The position numbers and the translations under genes were made by a program. A stretch of 28,064 nt of DNA, from positions 1 through 28,064 of the forward strand of contig CAZUWY010000019.1 in assembly GCA_964624395.1 (NCBI GenBank), given 5' to 3'. Position 1 is the stretch's first letter. Each line of letters opens with the position of its first letter. The notes below the pieces were generated by a model. The model ran no database searches. It saw only the letters and a list, made by a program, of their open reading frames with translations, and was not told the origin of the DNA. Of the stretch, positions 22,123-28,064 are shown one piece after another. This stretch comes from UBA1046 sp964624395. GTDB taxonomy: Bacteria; Bacillota; Clostridia; Saccharofermentanales; DTU023.

Positions 22123-23664
22123 TTATAAGCTATTTCTTTTTAATTCAAGAATATTTGCTTTCATGCGATCGATACTAGACAAGTCATGGGTGGCAACAAT
22201 CACAGCCTTGTCTTCAACCAACTGCAGCATCAGCTGCAAAGCCTCAGTCTCATGTTTTTCATCTAATTCTCTAAAGGCCTCGTCAAGATAAATAATATCT
22301 GATTCAGGAGCTAAGGCTCTGGCCAGAGCAAGGCGGCGCTGCTCGCCACCGGATAAAGTCCCTGCTTTATTATCTGCCACTGAGGAAAGATTTAATTTAT
22401 CCAAAAGAAAAGCTGCCCGGTCATTGTCGTAATCCGGCAGGACCAGCCGGATATTGTCGCGGGCTGAAAGTTGTCTGAGCAGACGGTTTTCCTGAAAGAC
22501 AAAAACGCCTCGCTCAGGCACTCCCCTTATACTGCCCTTATCCTGGGGAAGAAGGCCTGCGATCATTTTCATCAGAGTGGTTTTCCCAACTCCCGACGAA
22601 CCGATGAGAGCCAGTGGGCGGTCAATAGGGATAGAGACATTAAAATCCTTGAAAATATAGGCAGTGTTATAGCATTTGCTCAGATTTTCAATCTCTATAT
22701 TAGGAATACTGCTGTCCTCTTCTGGTGCAGCTTTATGCAAGATACCACTTACCAGTACCGGCCCGTCAGCATCCAAGCAGGGGTGGCTTTCATCAATTTT
22801 TTCCGTCGGATAGACAAATTCCTTTTGTTCAAGCAGCTTGCTTCTGGTCTTCAACTGATGCTGGCTCTTTCTTTGCAGGAATTTTATCAATCTGTGTTCC
22901 GCGGGTAGTTTTTCACTAATGGCTGTCAGGGCCAGACGCAAGAAGAGCATCAGCAAATGCTCCGTCAAAAAGGCAGCCAGAACCAAAACAATTGTCCAGG
23001 CCAACAGCCCCTCCATATCCAAATAGAGTTTAGCTTCGTGCATGTGCCGGCCGATGGTTCCCTTGGCATATGCCAATACTTCGGCCGCTACGCCTGCTTT
23101 CCAGGCCATCCCCACTGCAACTGAAGTGGCGGCGAGGAAAGGCTCCTGGATTTCCGGCACAACAATATAGCAGATCACCTCTCTTTTGTTTAGCGAGAAG
23201 ACACGTCCCATCTCAAGTAGGCTTCTGTCAACATTTAAAAAAGCCGACAGCAGCTGACCATAAATTAGGGGAAAGACAATCAGACCGCAGATAAAAGAGG
23301 TCAGCACAGCTTCTTTCATAAAGAACAAGGCGATCAGAATAAATGAGACTATCGGCACTGCCTTGATCAGGAGTACCGAGGGAGCAAGGAAGAGATTGAT
23401 TGACGGATATTTGGCAGCCAGCCAAGATAGTAGTGCGGCTAGAAAAAGGGCTGCCACCACACTGATTAAAACACGCCTGGCTGAAGTCAAAACAGAAATC
23501 CAGCTTTCAGCTGAACCGAAAATTGAGACAAGAGCACTGACCACACTGCGGGGGGACGGCAGCAAAAAGCCGGTCCCCCCATAAGATGCAGCCAGCTGCC
23601 ACAGGAGCAGTATAAACAGCGTTCCCGCGGCAGTTAATAAAATGTTATTTCTTTTACTTCGCAC
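22123..23664 (-). CDS. Fused ABC transporter permease-ATPase (SsuC/TauC-SsuB/TauB type)
   Basis: Single polypeptide combining the membrane and ATPase parts of a nitrate/sulfonate/taurine-type importer. The N-terminal half (about residues 5-260) has multiple hydrophobic segments and the permease motif around VGMAWKAGVAAEVLAYAKGTIG, the EAA-like loop that contacts the ATPase. After a variable linker (about 265-325), the ATPase has Walker A GSSGVGKTT, Q-loop VFVFQENRLL, signature LSGGEQRRLALARAL, Walker B DIIYLDEAF and the switch ATHDL. I favour the GTG at 23664, which overlaps the end of the binding-protein gene by 11 bases (513 residues); a TTG at 23700 is the longer option. The substrate is unknown; sulfonates, nitrate or thiamine precursors are all handled by this family. 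Confidence 0.88.
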   Translation of the reverse strand: MRSKRNNILLTAAGTLFILLLWQLAASYGGTGFLLPSPRSVVSALVSIFGSAESWISVLTSARRVLISVVAALFLAALLSWLAAKYPSINLFLAPSVLLIKAVPIVSFILIALFFMKEAVLTSFICGLIVFPLIYGQLLSAFLNVDRSLLEMGRVFSLNKREVICYIVVPEIQEPFLAATSVAVGMAWKAGVAAEVLAYAKGTIGRHMHEAKLYLDMEGLLAWTIVLVLAAFLTEHLLMLFLRLALTAISEKLPAEHRLIKFLQRKSQHQLKTRSKLLEQKEFVYPTEKIDESHPCLDADGPVLVSGILHKAAPEEDSSIPNIEIENLSKCYNTAYIFKDFNVSIPIDRPLALIGSSGVGKTTLMKMIAGLLPQDKGSIRGVPERGVFVFQENRLLRQLSARDNIRLVLPDYDNDRAAFLLDKLNLSSVADNKAGTLSGGEQRRLALARALAPESDIIYLDEAFRELDEKHETEALQLMLQLVEDKAVIVATHDLSSIDRMKANILELKRNSL

Positions 23665-24778
23665 CGTAATAGAAATCGTCAGCAGGCAGTTGGCCACCAA
23701 CTGCTTGCGGGTTCATGCCAAACAACAGCTCCAGGAAGCCTGCCAGAGAGTCTTTCATCTCGGCACCGCCGGCAAAGTGAATATTACTAAAGGGAATTGC
23801 CTGCTCCGCCACTGCAGCATTGAAAACACCCAGCTCTTCTATCATTAGAGCCGTATCCTTGGGGTTTTCATTGGTGAAATTAATGGATTCCTCGTATTTG
23901 GCTAAAAAAGCATCGACAATTTCCGGATGCTCTTCGACAAAGGATTTTTGTCCCACTAAAACACCCATCACCAAGCCCGCATCCGGGATCAGTTCTGTCC
24001 AGTCATCGTTTAGGTCCAAAGCCAGACGTAGATCGTCGAGCTGTTTTTGGGCAACCGTCACGAAAGGCTGGGGCAAAAGTGCAACTGCCTCTTCTTCTTC
24101 AGCGAGTTTGGCCACAATGGCGCTATGCTCACTCAGCCAGACAATTTCTACATCCTTGTCTGGGTCAAGGCCGCTTTTTTCCAGCAATAGCCTGATTACA
24201 TATTCAGGTACTGCAGCCTCGCCAGACGCATAAATCTTCTTGCCCTTCAGATCGCTGAGTGTTTGTATCTGGTCACCGCGCTCAACAATGTCTAAGACAC
24301 CAAGAGTGTTGATTGCCAACACAACTATGCCGCCTTCTGTTTTGTTATACAGGGTAGAGGCCAGGTTGGCGGGCAAGGCAGCCAGATCACTGTCTCCCTT
24401 GACTATCAGGGGCACGATCTCCTCTGGAGATGCTACGACCTCAAAATTGACGGCAAAGGCTTCCTTGCCTGCCTGGGCATCAGTTACCAGCTGGGCAAGA
24501 CCCATGCTGGTAGGTCCTTGTAAACCGTTAAGCCGGATTACAGGTTCAACAGGCTGGGGATCCTCTTTGGTTTCCTCAGGTTCTTCTTCACTGGGCTCAG
24601 TTTCAGCTTCCGTAGGTTCCGGCTCTTCTACTGGCTCAGTTTCTTCTTCGCCCTTAGTTTCTGTGGCAGCCGCTTCGGTTGCTTTATCAGTCTTTTCAGC
24701 TTCCTTGCCGCTTGAACAAGCGCTAAGGAGCATAACGACTGCCAATATCAGAGATATGACAATCAGTCTTTTTTTCAT
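23654..24778 (-). CDS. NMT1/SsuA-type substrate-binding lipoprotein
   Basis: Extracytoplasmic binding protein partner of the fused permease-ATPase. The 374-residue precursor has a basic N-terminus, a hydrophobic signal and a lipobox LLSAC with C21 as the acylated residue. An acidic, low-complexity tether follows (about 25-78, rich in E, T and P), then the periplasmic-binding fold from about 80: VIRLNGLQGPTSMGLAQLV, then SDLAALPANLASTLYNK, LSDLKGKKIYASGEAAVPEYVIRLLLEKSGLDPDKDVEIVWL, then ALLPQPFVTVAQKQLDDLRLALDL. This order is typical of the SsuA/THI5-like group. GGGAGG precedes the ATG. Membrane-anchored delivery of a small anion or thiamine precursor is likely; the ligand cannot be read from sequence alone. 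Confidence 0.88.
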   Translation of the reverse strand: MKKRLIVISLILAVVMLLSACSSGKEAEKTDKATEAAATETKGEEETEPVEEPEPTEAETEPSEEEPEETKEDPQPVEPVIRLNGLQGPTSMGLAQLVTDAQAGKEAFAVNFEVVASPEEIVPLIVKGDSDLAALPANLASTLYNKTEGGIVVLAINTLGVLDIVERGDQIQTLSDLKGKKIYASGEAAVPEYVIRLLLEKSGLDPDKDVEIVWLSEHSAIVAKLAEEEEAVALLPQPFVTVAQKQLDDLRLALDLNDDWTELIPDAGLVMGVLVGQKSFVEEHPEIVDAFLAKYEESINFTNENPKDTALMIEELGVFNAAVAEQAIPFSNIHFAGGAEMKDSLAGFLELLFGMNPQAVGGQLPADDFYYGAK

Positions 24779-24890
24779 GAATATCCTCCCAAAAGATTAT
24801 ATTTTTTACCAAATTCACCTTAATACTGGTCAATTTTTTCGTCAAGAAATACCTGTTACAGCGTATCATCTGTACTTGGCGTACCATGCT

Positions 24891-24918
24891 AGTATAAGCT
24901 ATTTGTGTTCTTTGGCAA
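24891..24918 (-). promoter_or_regulatory. Probable promoter of the ABC transporter operon
   Basis: On the minus strand TTGCCA (24918-24913), a 16-base spacer, and TATACT (24896-24891). It gives a leader of about 105 bases before the lipoprotein ATG at 24778. No riboswitch is recognised in that leader. Confidence 0.5.
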
Positions 24919-24937
24919 GATGCTCTTGCTCTTTTTT
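24915..24937 (+). terminator. Plus-oriented terminator-like hairpin overlapping the ABC promoter -35
   Basis: GCAAGA-TGC-TCTTGC followed by TCTTTTTT on the plus strand. No plus-strand gene precedes it, so it may block antisense transcription, or the palindrome may instead be an operator over the -35 box (24913-24918). Confidence 0.4.
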
Positions 24938-24960
24938 ACAACTATTTATTTTCTCTATAT

Positions 24961-25650
24961 TTATTCAGGCCTGACAAAGAAGACTTTCTCCATCACTGGG
25001 ACAATTTGAGGATAATCATTTCTGTCCGTAGCAATTGCTGCAAGCCTGTCCACCTCATCCATGCCATAGACTACCTTGCCGAAGGCAGCGTAATCGCCAT
25101 CAAGAAAGCGGCAGTCGCCATGGCAAATAAAAAACTGGGAACTGGCGGAGTCCTTAATCTGTGTTCTGGCCATGGAAACCACGCCAGGCAGATGAGAGAT
25201 TTTATTGGCCACGCCGTTAGATAAAAATTCACCTTTAATCTGTTCCTTGGCACCGCCCCGCCCAGTACCATCAGGATCGCCTCCTTGGATCATAAAGTCT
25301 TTTATGATGCGGTGAAAAACAATACCGTCATAAAAAGACTGCTCAACCAATTTTTGAAAATTAGCTACTGTAAGAGGCGCTTCTGCTTGATCAAGTTCGA
25401 TTACAATATGGCTACCGCTATCCATTAAAATGTCGACAAACAAGGTTTTTTCATCTGCCTTGAGATAGCCATCAGCTGTTAAATTTTGCATTTCTTCTGT
25501 CCTTTCTATTCTGTCCGCTGCAAGCGGATTATCTTTAATTTGCTCTTTGTCTTGCTCGCAGCCAGCTGCTTGTAAAAGCAGGGCCAGAGCAATTGCGATT
25601 ATAAATAAGTGCTGCTTTTTCAAGCTACCCATAAAATTTCTTACCTGCAA
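24961..25650 (-). CDS. Cyclophilin-type peptidyl-prolyl isomerase lipoprotein
   Basis: Extracytoplasmic prolyl isomerase that probably aids folding of exported proteins. A TTG at 25650 with AGGAG seven bases upstream gives 229 residues; an ATG at 25632 with a weaker AGG site gives 223 and a shorter signal peptide. Both yield a hydrophobic signal ending in the lipobox LQAAGC (C31 or C25). The cyclophilin domain spans about residues 68-227: VIELDQAEAPLTVANFQKLV, the catalytic FYDGIVFHRIIKDFMIQGGDPDGTGRGG, GVVSMARTQIKDSASSQFFIC, LDGDYAAFGKVVYGMDEVD. The active-site arginine of VFHRI and the glutamine of MIQGGD are present. It follows the TauE/SafE gene by 32 bases. Confidence 0.93.
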   Translation of the reverse strand: MQVRNFMGSLKKQHLFIIAIALALLLQAAGCEQDKEQIKDNPLAADRIERTEEMQNLTADGYLKADEKTLFVDILMDSGSHIVIELDQAEAPLTVANFQKLVEQSFYDGIVFHRIIKDFMIQGGDPDGTGRGGAKEQIKGEFLSNGVANKISHLPGVVSMARTQIKDSASSQFFICHGDCRFLDGDYAAFGKVVYGMDEVDRLAAIATDRNDYPQIVPVMEKVFFVRPE

Positions 25651-25682
25651 TTTCCAACTCCTAATCTCCTGCCTCCCTCAAA

Positions 25683-26402
25683 TCAATGTCCCAGCAGTAA
25701 AATAACTCCTGTTGCCAGCAGGAGCAGATTAGTTACAACAGAAAATACAGCCTGATTAATTTTGGGCTGCAGCTTTTCGGCGGTAAAAATCATGAGCAAA
25801 ACAATGGGCAGGCTGTAGGCGGTCAAGCTCAAATTATAAGTGGTTAACACCCCCTGATACCAGTAGGTAAGCAGCATGAACCAGTTCAAAATCCCCCAGA
25901 CCGCAGAGGAGGTGGCTCTGAATTCGACCTTATCAGGGAACTCATACATCGCATAAATCATTAAAAAAGCCCCCCCGGCGACAAAAAGTCCCTGCATGAC
26001 ACCGGCCAGAAAGAGGATGAGAAAAAGTACTGTACGAGGCGGAGATTTGACAGCTGTCTTTTTGGGCCAGAGGCGAAAGAGGGCCAGTAAAATTGTCACG
26101 ATGCCGTAGATCAAAATGAGAAAATTAGCATCCAAGAAGCGATCTATTACCATGCCGAGGGTCGTTCCTACTGCCATCACAGCCAAAATCCGCAGCAATT
26201 TCTTCTTGTTTATCTGCCTCCTGGATATGAGGGAAATGATCAGGCCCGTAATTAAAGACAGCGTGGTGGTAATGACGCGGGCATTATTTAAGCCGAAGAG
26301 TAAAATTACGAGCGGTAGTGACAATAAGGCACCGCCAAAGCCTGTGGTGGCTTGCACCAGATAGGCGACAAAAACGATTGCCAGCAAATAAAACAATTCC
26401 AT
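25683..26402 (-). CDS. TauE/SafE family membrane permease
   Basis: Integral membrane protein of 239 residues in the TauE/SafE (DUF81) family, whose members move sulfonates, sulfite or related organic anions. Signature features are the N-terminal AYLVQATTGFGGALLSLPLVILLFG, then ARVITTTLSLITGLIISLISRRQINKKKLL, the mid-loop basic stretch, GVMQGLFVAGGAFLMIYAMY in the second repeat, and a terminal hydrophobic helix; seven to eight membrane spans are likely. The ATG at 26402 is preceded only by a distant GAGGA. It may work with the sulfonate-type ABC genes nearby, but the substrate is not known. Confidence 0.88.
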   Translation of the reverse strand: MELFYLLAIVFVAYLVQATTGFGGALLSLPLVILLFGLNNARVITTTLSLITGLIISLISRRQINKKKLLRILAVMAVGTTLGMVIDRFLDANFLILIYGIVTILLALFRLWPKKTAVKSPPRTVLFLILFLAGVMQGLFVAGGAFLMIYAMYEFPDKVEFRATSSAVWGILNWFMLLTYWYQGVLTTYNLSLTAYSLPIVLLMIFTAEKLQPKINQAVFSVVTNLLLLATGVILLLGH

Positions 26403-26610
26403 TATTTTTGCTTAAAATCCTCAGCTATAAAAATTAACATCCTTCTAAGCCTAACCGTAGAAAGGCAGGATGTAAATAGAGACATTGCTATAAACATTTT
26501 TTCTTAGAACTTGGCCTGGCAAAACTGAGCTGAAATTTTTACTTTGCTTGCTCTGCTAGATGAGCTGGTCTATTATTTGCCCAGCTGAGCTGGCAATTAT
26601 TAATTAGCTA

Positions 26611-27837
26611 TTATCGATGACCTTTATCTTTATGCCTGATAGAGCCGCCCGGACCAATTTTATCCTGGCCGAAACGCTGCCTTATTTTGTCTACCGCCTG
26701 ATCCAGCTGTTTTAGTTTTTCTCTTTCATCTTCAGCTTGCCAGTCCAGAAAAGATAACTGCTCCGTGGCGGCAGATTGCTCTATTAGCTTGCTTCCTGTG
26801 ACAGTAATACTTCTTAAGGGTTTACTCTTTTGCCAGGATGAGCGAATTAGATCCATGGCGGCATCTGCTATCTCCCGTGTAAGATTGGTGGGATTGGTCA
26901 GACTTTTTTGCCTGGAAATTGTCTTAAAATCCCGATCTTTAAGCATAACTGAAATGACAGAGGCTTTTAATTCATGCTTTCTTAGGCGACGGCCAACCGT
27001 GTCAGCCAAGATATACACTTCGGTCCTTATATCTTCTATATTGGTTAGATCCTGAGCAAATGTGCGCCCATTGCCGACAGATTTTATATTCCTGCCGTCG
27101 CAGGCAGATTGAACCGGACTGTTGTCTATGCCATTGGCATAATCGTGGATCAAGTTGCCAGCTTTGCCCAGCAGCTGGCCGAGATAATTTTTGTCTGCCT
27201 TTGCCAGCTGCCCGATAGTATGAATTCCCAGCCGCAGGAGATGCTCCTCAGTCACTTTACCCACATAAAGAAGTCTTGCTACTGGAAGTGGCCAGATGAT
27301 TTGCTTGAAATTTTGATAGTTTATCTCGGTTGTGGCATCCGGCTTTTTGTAATCACTGCCCATCTTGGCAAATATCTTATTAAAAGATACACCAACCGAT
27401 ACGGTGAGGCCCAGCCTGTCTTTCATGGTCTCTCTGATCTTGTCGGCAATTTTAACACCGCTGCCCAGCTGAGGTAAAAGATGAGTGACATCTAGCCAGC
27501 TCTCATCAATCCCGAAAGGTTCCACCAGATCCGTAAATTCCAGATAAATCTCATTGGCCAGCTGGGAGTACTTGCTGTATTCTTCGTGGCGCGGGGGTAC
27601 AAAAATAAGTCCCGGACATTTTCTTTTGGCCTGCCAGATTGTCTCCGCCGTTTTTACATCACAGTTTCTGGCCAATTCATTTTTTGCCAGGATAATCCCA
27701 TGCCTGTTCTTGGGATCTCCCGCCACAGCCATGGGAACATCTCTTAGCTTGGGATTAAACAAGCACTCGACAGCAGCATAAAACCCATTGATGTCACAGT
27801 GTAAGATTGTCCGCTCCTGCTTTTCTGCCCTTTTCAT
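26611..27837 (-). CDS. dinB: DNA polymerase IV (Y-family translesion polymerase)
   Basis: Error-prone Y-family polymerase that extends past lesions. I start at the ATG at 27837 (408 residues), since it sits just ahead of the conserved ILHCDINGFYAAVECLF; a TTG at 27891 would add 18 residues with no supporting site. Motifs in order are the first catalytic aspartate in HCDINGFYAAVE, the nucleotide-binding region VPMAVAGDPKNRHGIILAKN, the second catalytic pair in FGIDESWLDVT, VSVGVSFNKIFAKMGSDYKKP, the helix-hairpin-helix LYVGKVTEEHLLRLGIHTIGQLA, and the little-finger domain. The C-terminal QLSFLD segment looks like a beta-clamp-binding motif. No LexA-type operator was found upstream. Confidence 0.95.
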   Translation of the reverse strand: MKRAEKQERTILHCDINGFYAAVECLFNPKLRDVPMAVAGDPKNRHGIILAKNELARNCDVKTAETIWQAKRKCPGLIFVPPRHEEYSKYSQLANEIYLEFTDLVEPFGIDESWLDVTHLLPQLGSGVKIADKIRETMKDRLGLTVSVGVSFNKIFAKMGSDYKKPDATTEINYQNFKQIIWPLPVARLLYVGKVTEEHLLRLGIHTIGQLAKADKNYLGQLLGKAGNLIHDYANGIDNSPVQSACDGRNIKSVGNGRTFAQDLTNIEDIRTEVYILADTVGRRLRKHELKASVISVMLKDRDFKTISRQKSLTNPTNLTREIADAAMDLIRSSWQKSKPLRSITVTGSKLIEQSAATEQLSFLDWQAEDEREKLKQLDQAVDKIRQRFGQDKIGPGGSIRHKDKGHR

Positions 27838-27971
27838 TTTTCCATTTTGCTCGGTTTTAGTATTTAATTTGCTTGAATTAATCAGCTGCAATTAATTTGA
27901 CTTGATTATCTACAATTAAATTGTATCAATAATTGAAAAGGATGCGTAAACTGCTTGCATTTACCGAAAAC

Positions 27972-28007
27972 AAAAAAGACAACCTCGGGATTTCCCCCAA
28001 GGTCGTC
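27972..28007 (-). terminator. Terminator of the rRNA operon
   Basis: On the minus strand a 12-bp stem GACGACCTTGGG / CCCGAGGTTGTC (two G-U pairs) with a 6-base loop is followed by TTTTTTG. It directly follows the 5S rRNA gene. Confidence 0.85.
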
Positions 28008-28011
28008 ATAA

Positions 28012-28064
28012 AATCCGGCATCACCTATCTTCCCAGGCGGTCACCCACCAAGTATTGTCGGCAC
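28012..28064 (-). rRNA. rrf: 5S ribosomal RNA (3' part, cut by the window edge)
   Basis: On the minus strand the last bases of the window read TACTTGGTGGGTGACCGCC then TGGGAAGATAGGTGATGCCGG, the conserved loop D/E and helix IV region of bacterial 5S rRNA, running to its 3' end just before a strong terminator. The 5' half lies outside the window. The exact 3' end is uncertain by a few bases. Confidence 0.88.

Noticed and set aside
27838..27971. SOS (LexA) operator before dinB
   Set aside because: No GAAC-N4-GTTC-type site is visible in the upstream region.
1..28064. CRISPR array or tRNA genes
   Set aside because: No regularly spaced repeats of CRISPR type and no tRNA-like cloverleaf or TTCGAATC-type T-arm were seen in the gaps between genes. 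The only RNA gene recognised is the partial 5S rRNA.

Overview
The window reads as a chromosome segment of a low-to-moderate GC, Gram-positive-type anaerobe of the Bacillota, most likely a Clostridia relative. This rests on the eut gene content, the rsmI-metG-tatD cluster, the strong AAGGAGG-type ribosome binding sites and the 2[4Fe-4S] ferredoxin. I cannot name the species.

Positions 1-12800 hold a long ethanolamine-utilisation (eut) bacterial microcompartment operon, all on the minus strand. In order of transcription it is eutS, eutP, eutA, eutB, eutC, eutL, a EutK-like BMC fusion, eutE, two near-identical eutM-type genes, eutT, eutJ, a cysteine-rich eut-associated protein, eutN, a PduT-like shell gene, and eutH, which runs off the left edge. 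Ethanolamine enters through EutH and is split by EutBC to acetaldehyde and ammonia, with EutA reactivating the enzyme and EutT supplying adenosylcobalamin. EutE oxidises acetaldehyde to acetyl-CoA inside a shell built from EutS, L, M, M', K-like, N and PduT-like proteins. eutD, eutG, eutQ and eutVW are not in the window. A good promoter (12774-12802) opens a leader of about 350 nt. The leader carries two adjacent hairpins with AxxGxx hexaloops, the signature bound by ANTAR regulators such as EutV, then a small leader ORF whose end overlaps an intrinsic terminator just before eutS.

Positions 12800-14165 are a decayed spacer containing a broken IS30-family transposase gene on the plus strand. 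Beyond it, again on the minus strand, lies a two-gene unit, pduS (RnfC-like flavin/Fe-S reductase) and pduT (Fe-S shell trimer). With the second PduT-like gene inside the eut operon, this suggests an ethanolamine compartment wired for electron transfer across its shell.

Positions 16100-28064 are mostly housekeeping: a small helical protein, a DUF503/YlxP protein, tatD, metG, rsmI, a PHP-domain phosphoesterase, a 57-residue ferredoxin, a permease-ATPase fusion with its substrate-binding lipoprotein, a cyclophilin lipoprotein, a TauE/SafE permease, DNA polymerase IV, and at the right edge the terminator and 3' part of a 5S rRNA gene on the minus strand.
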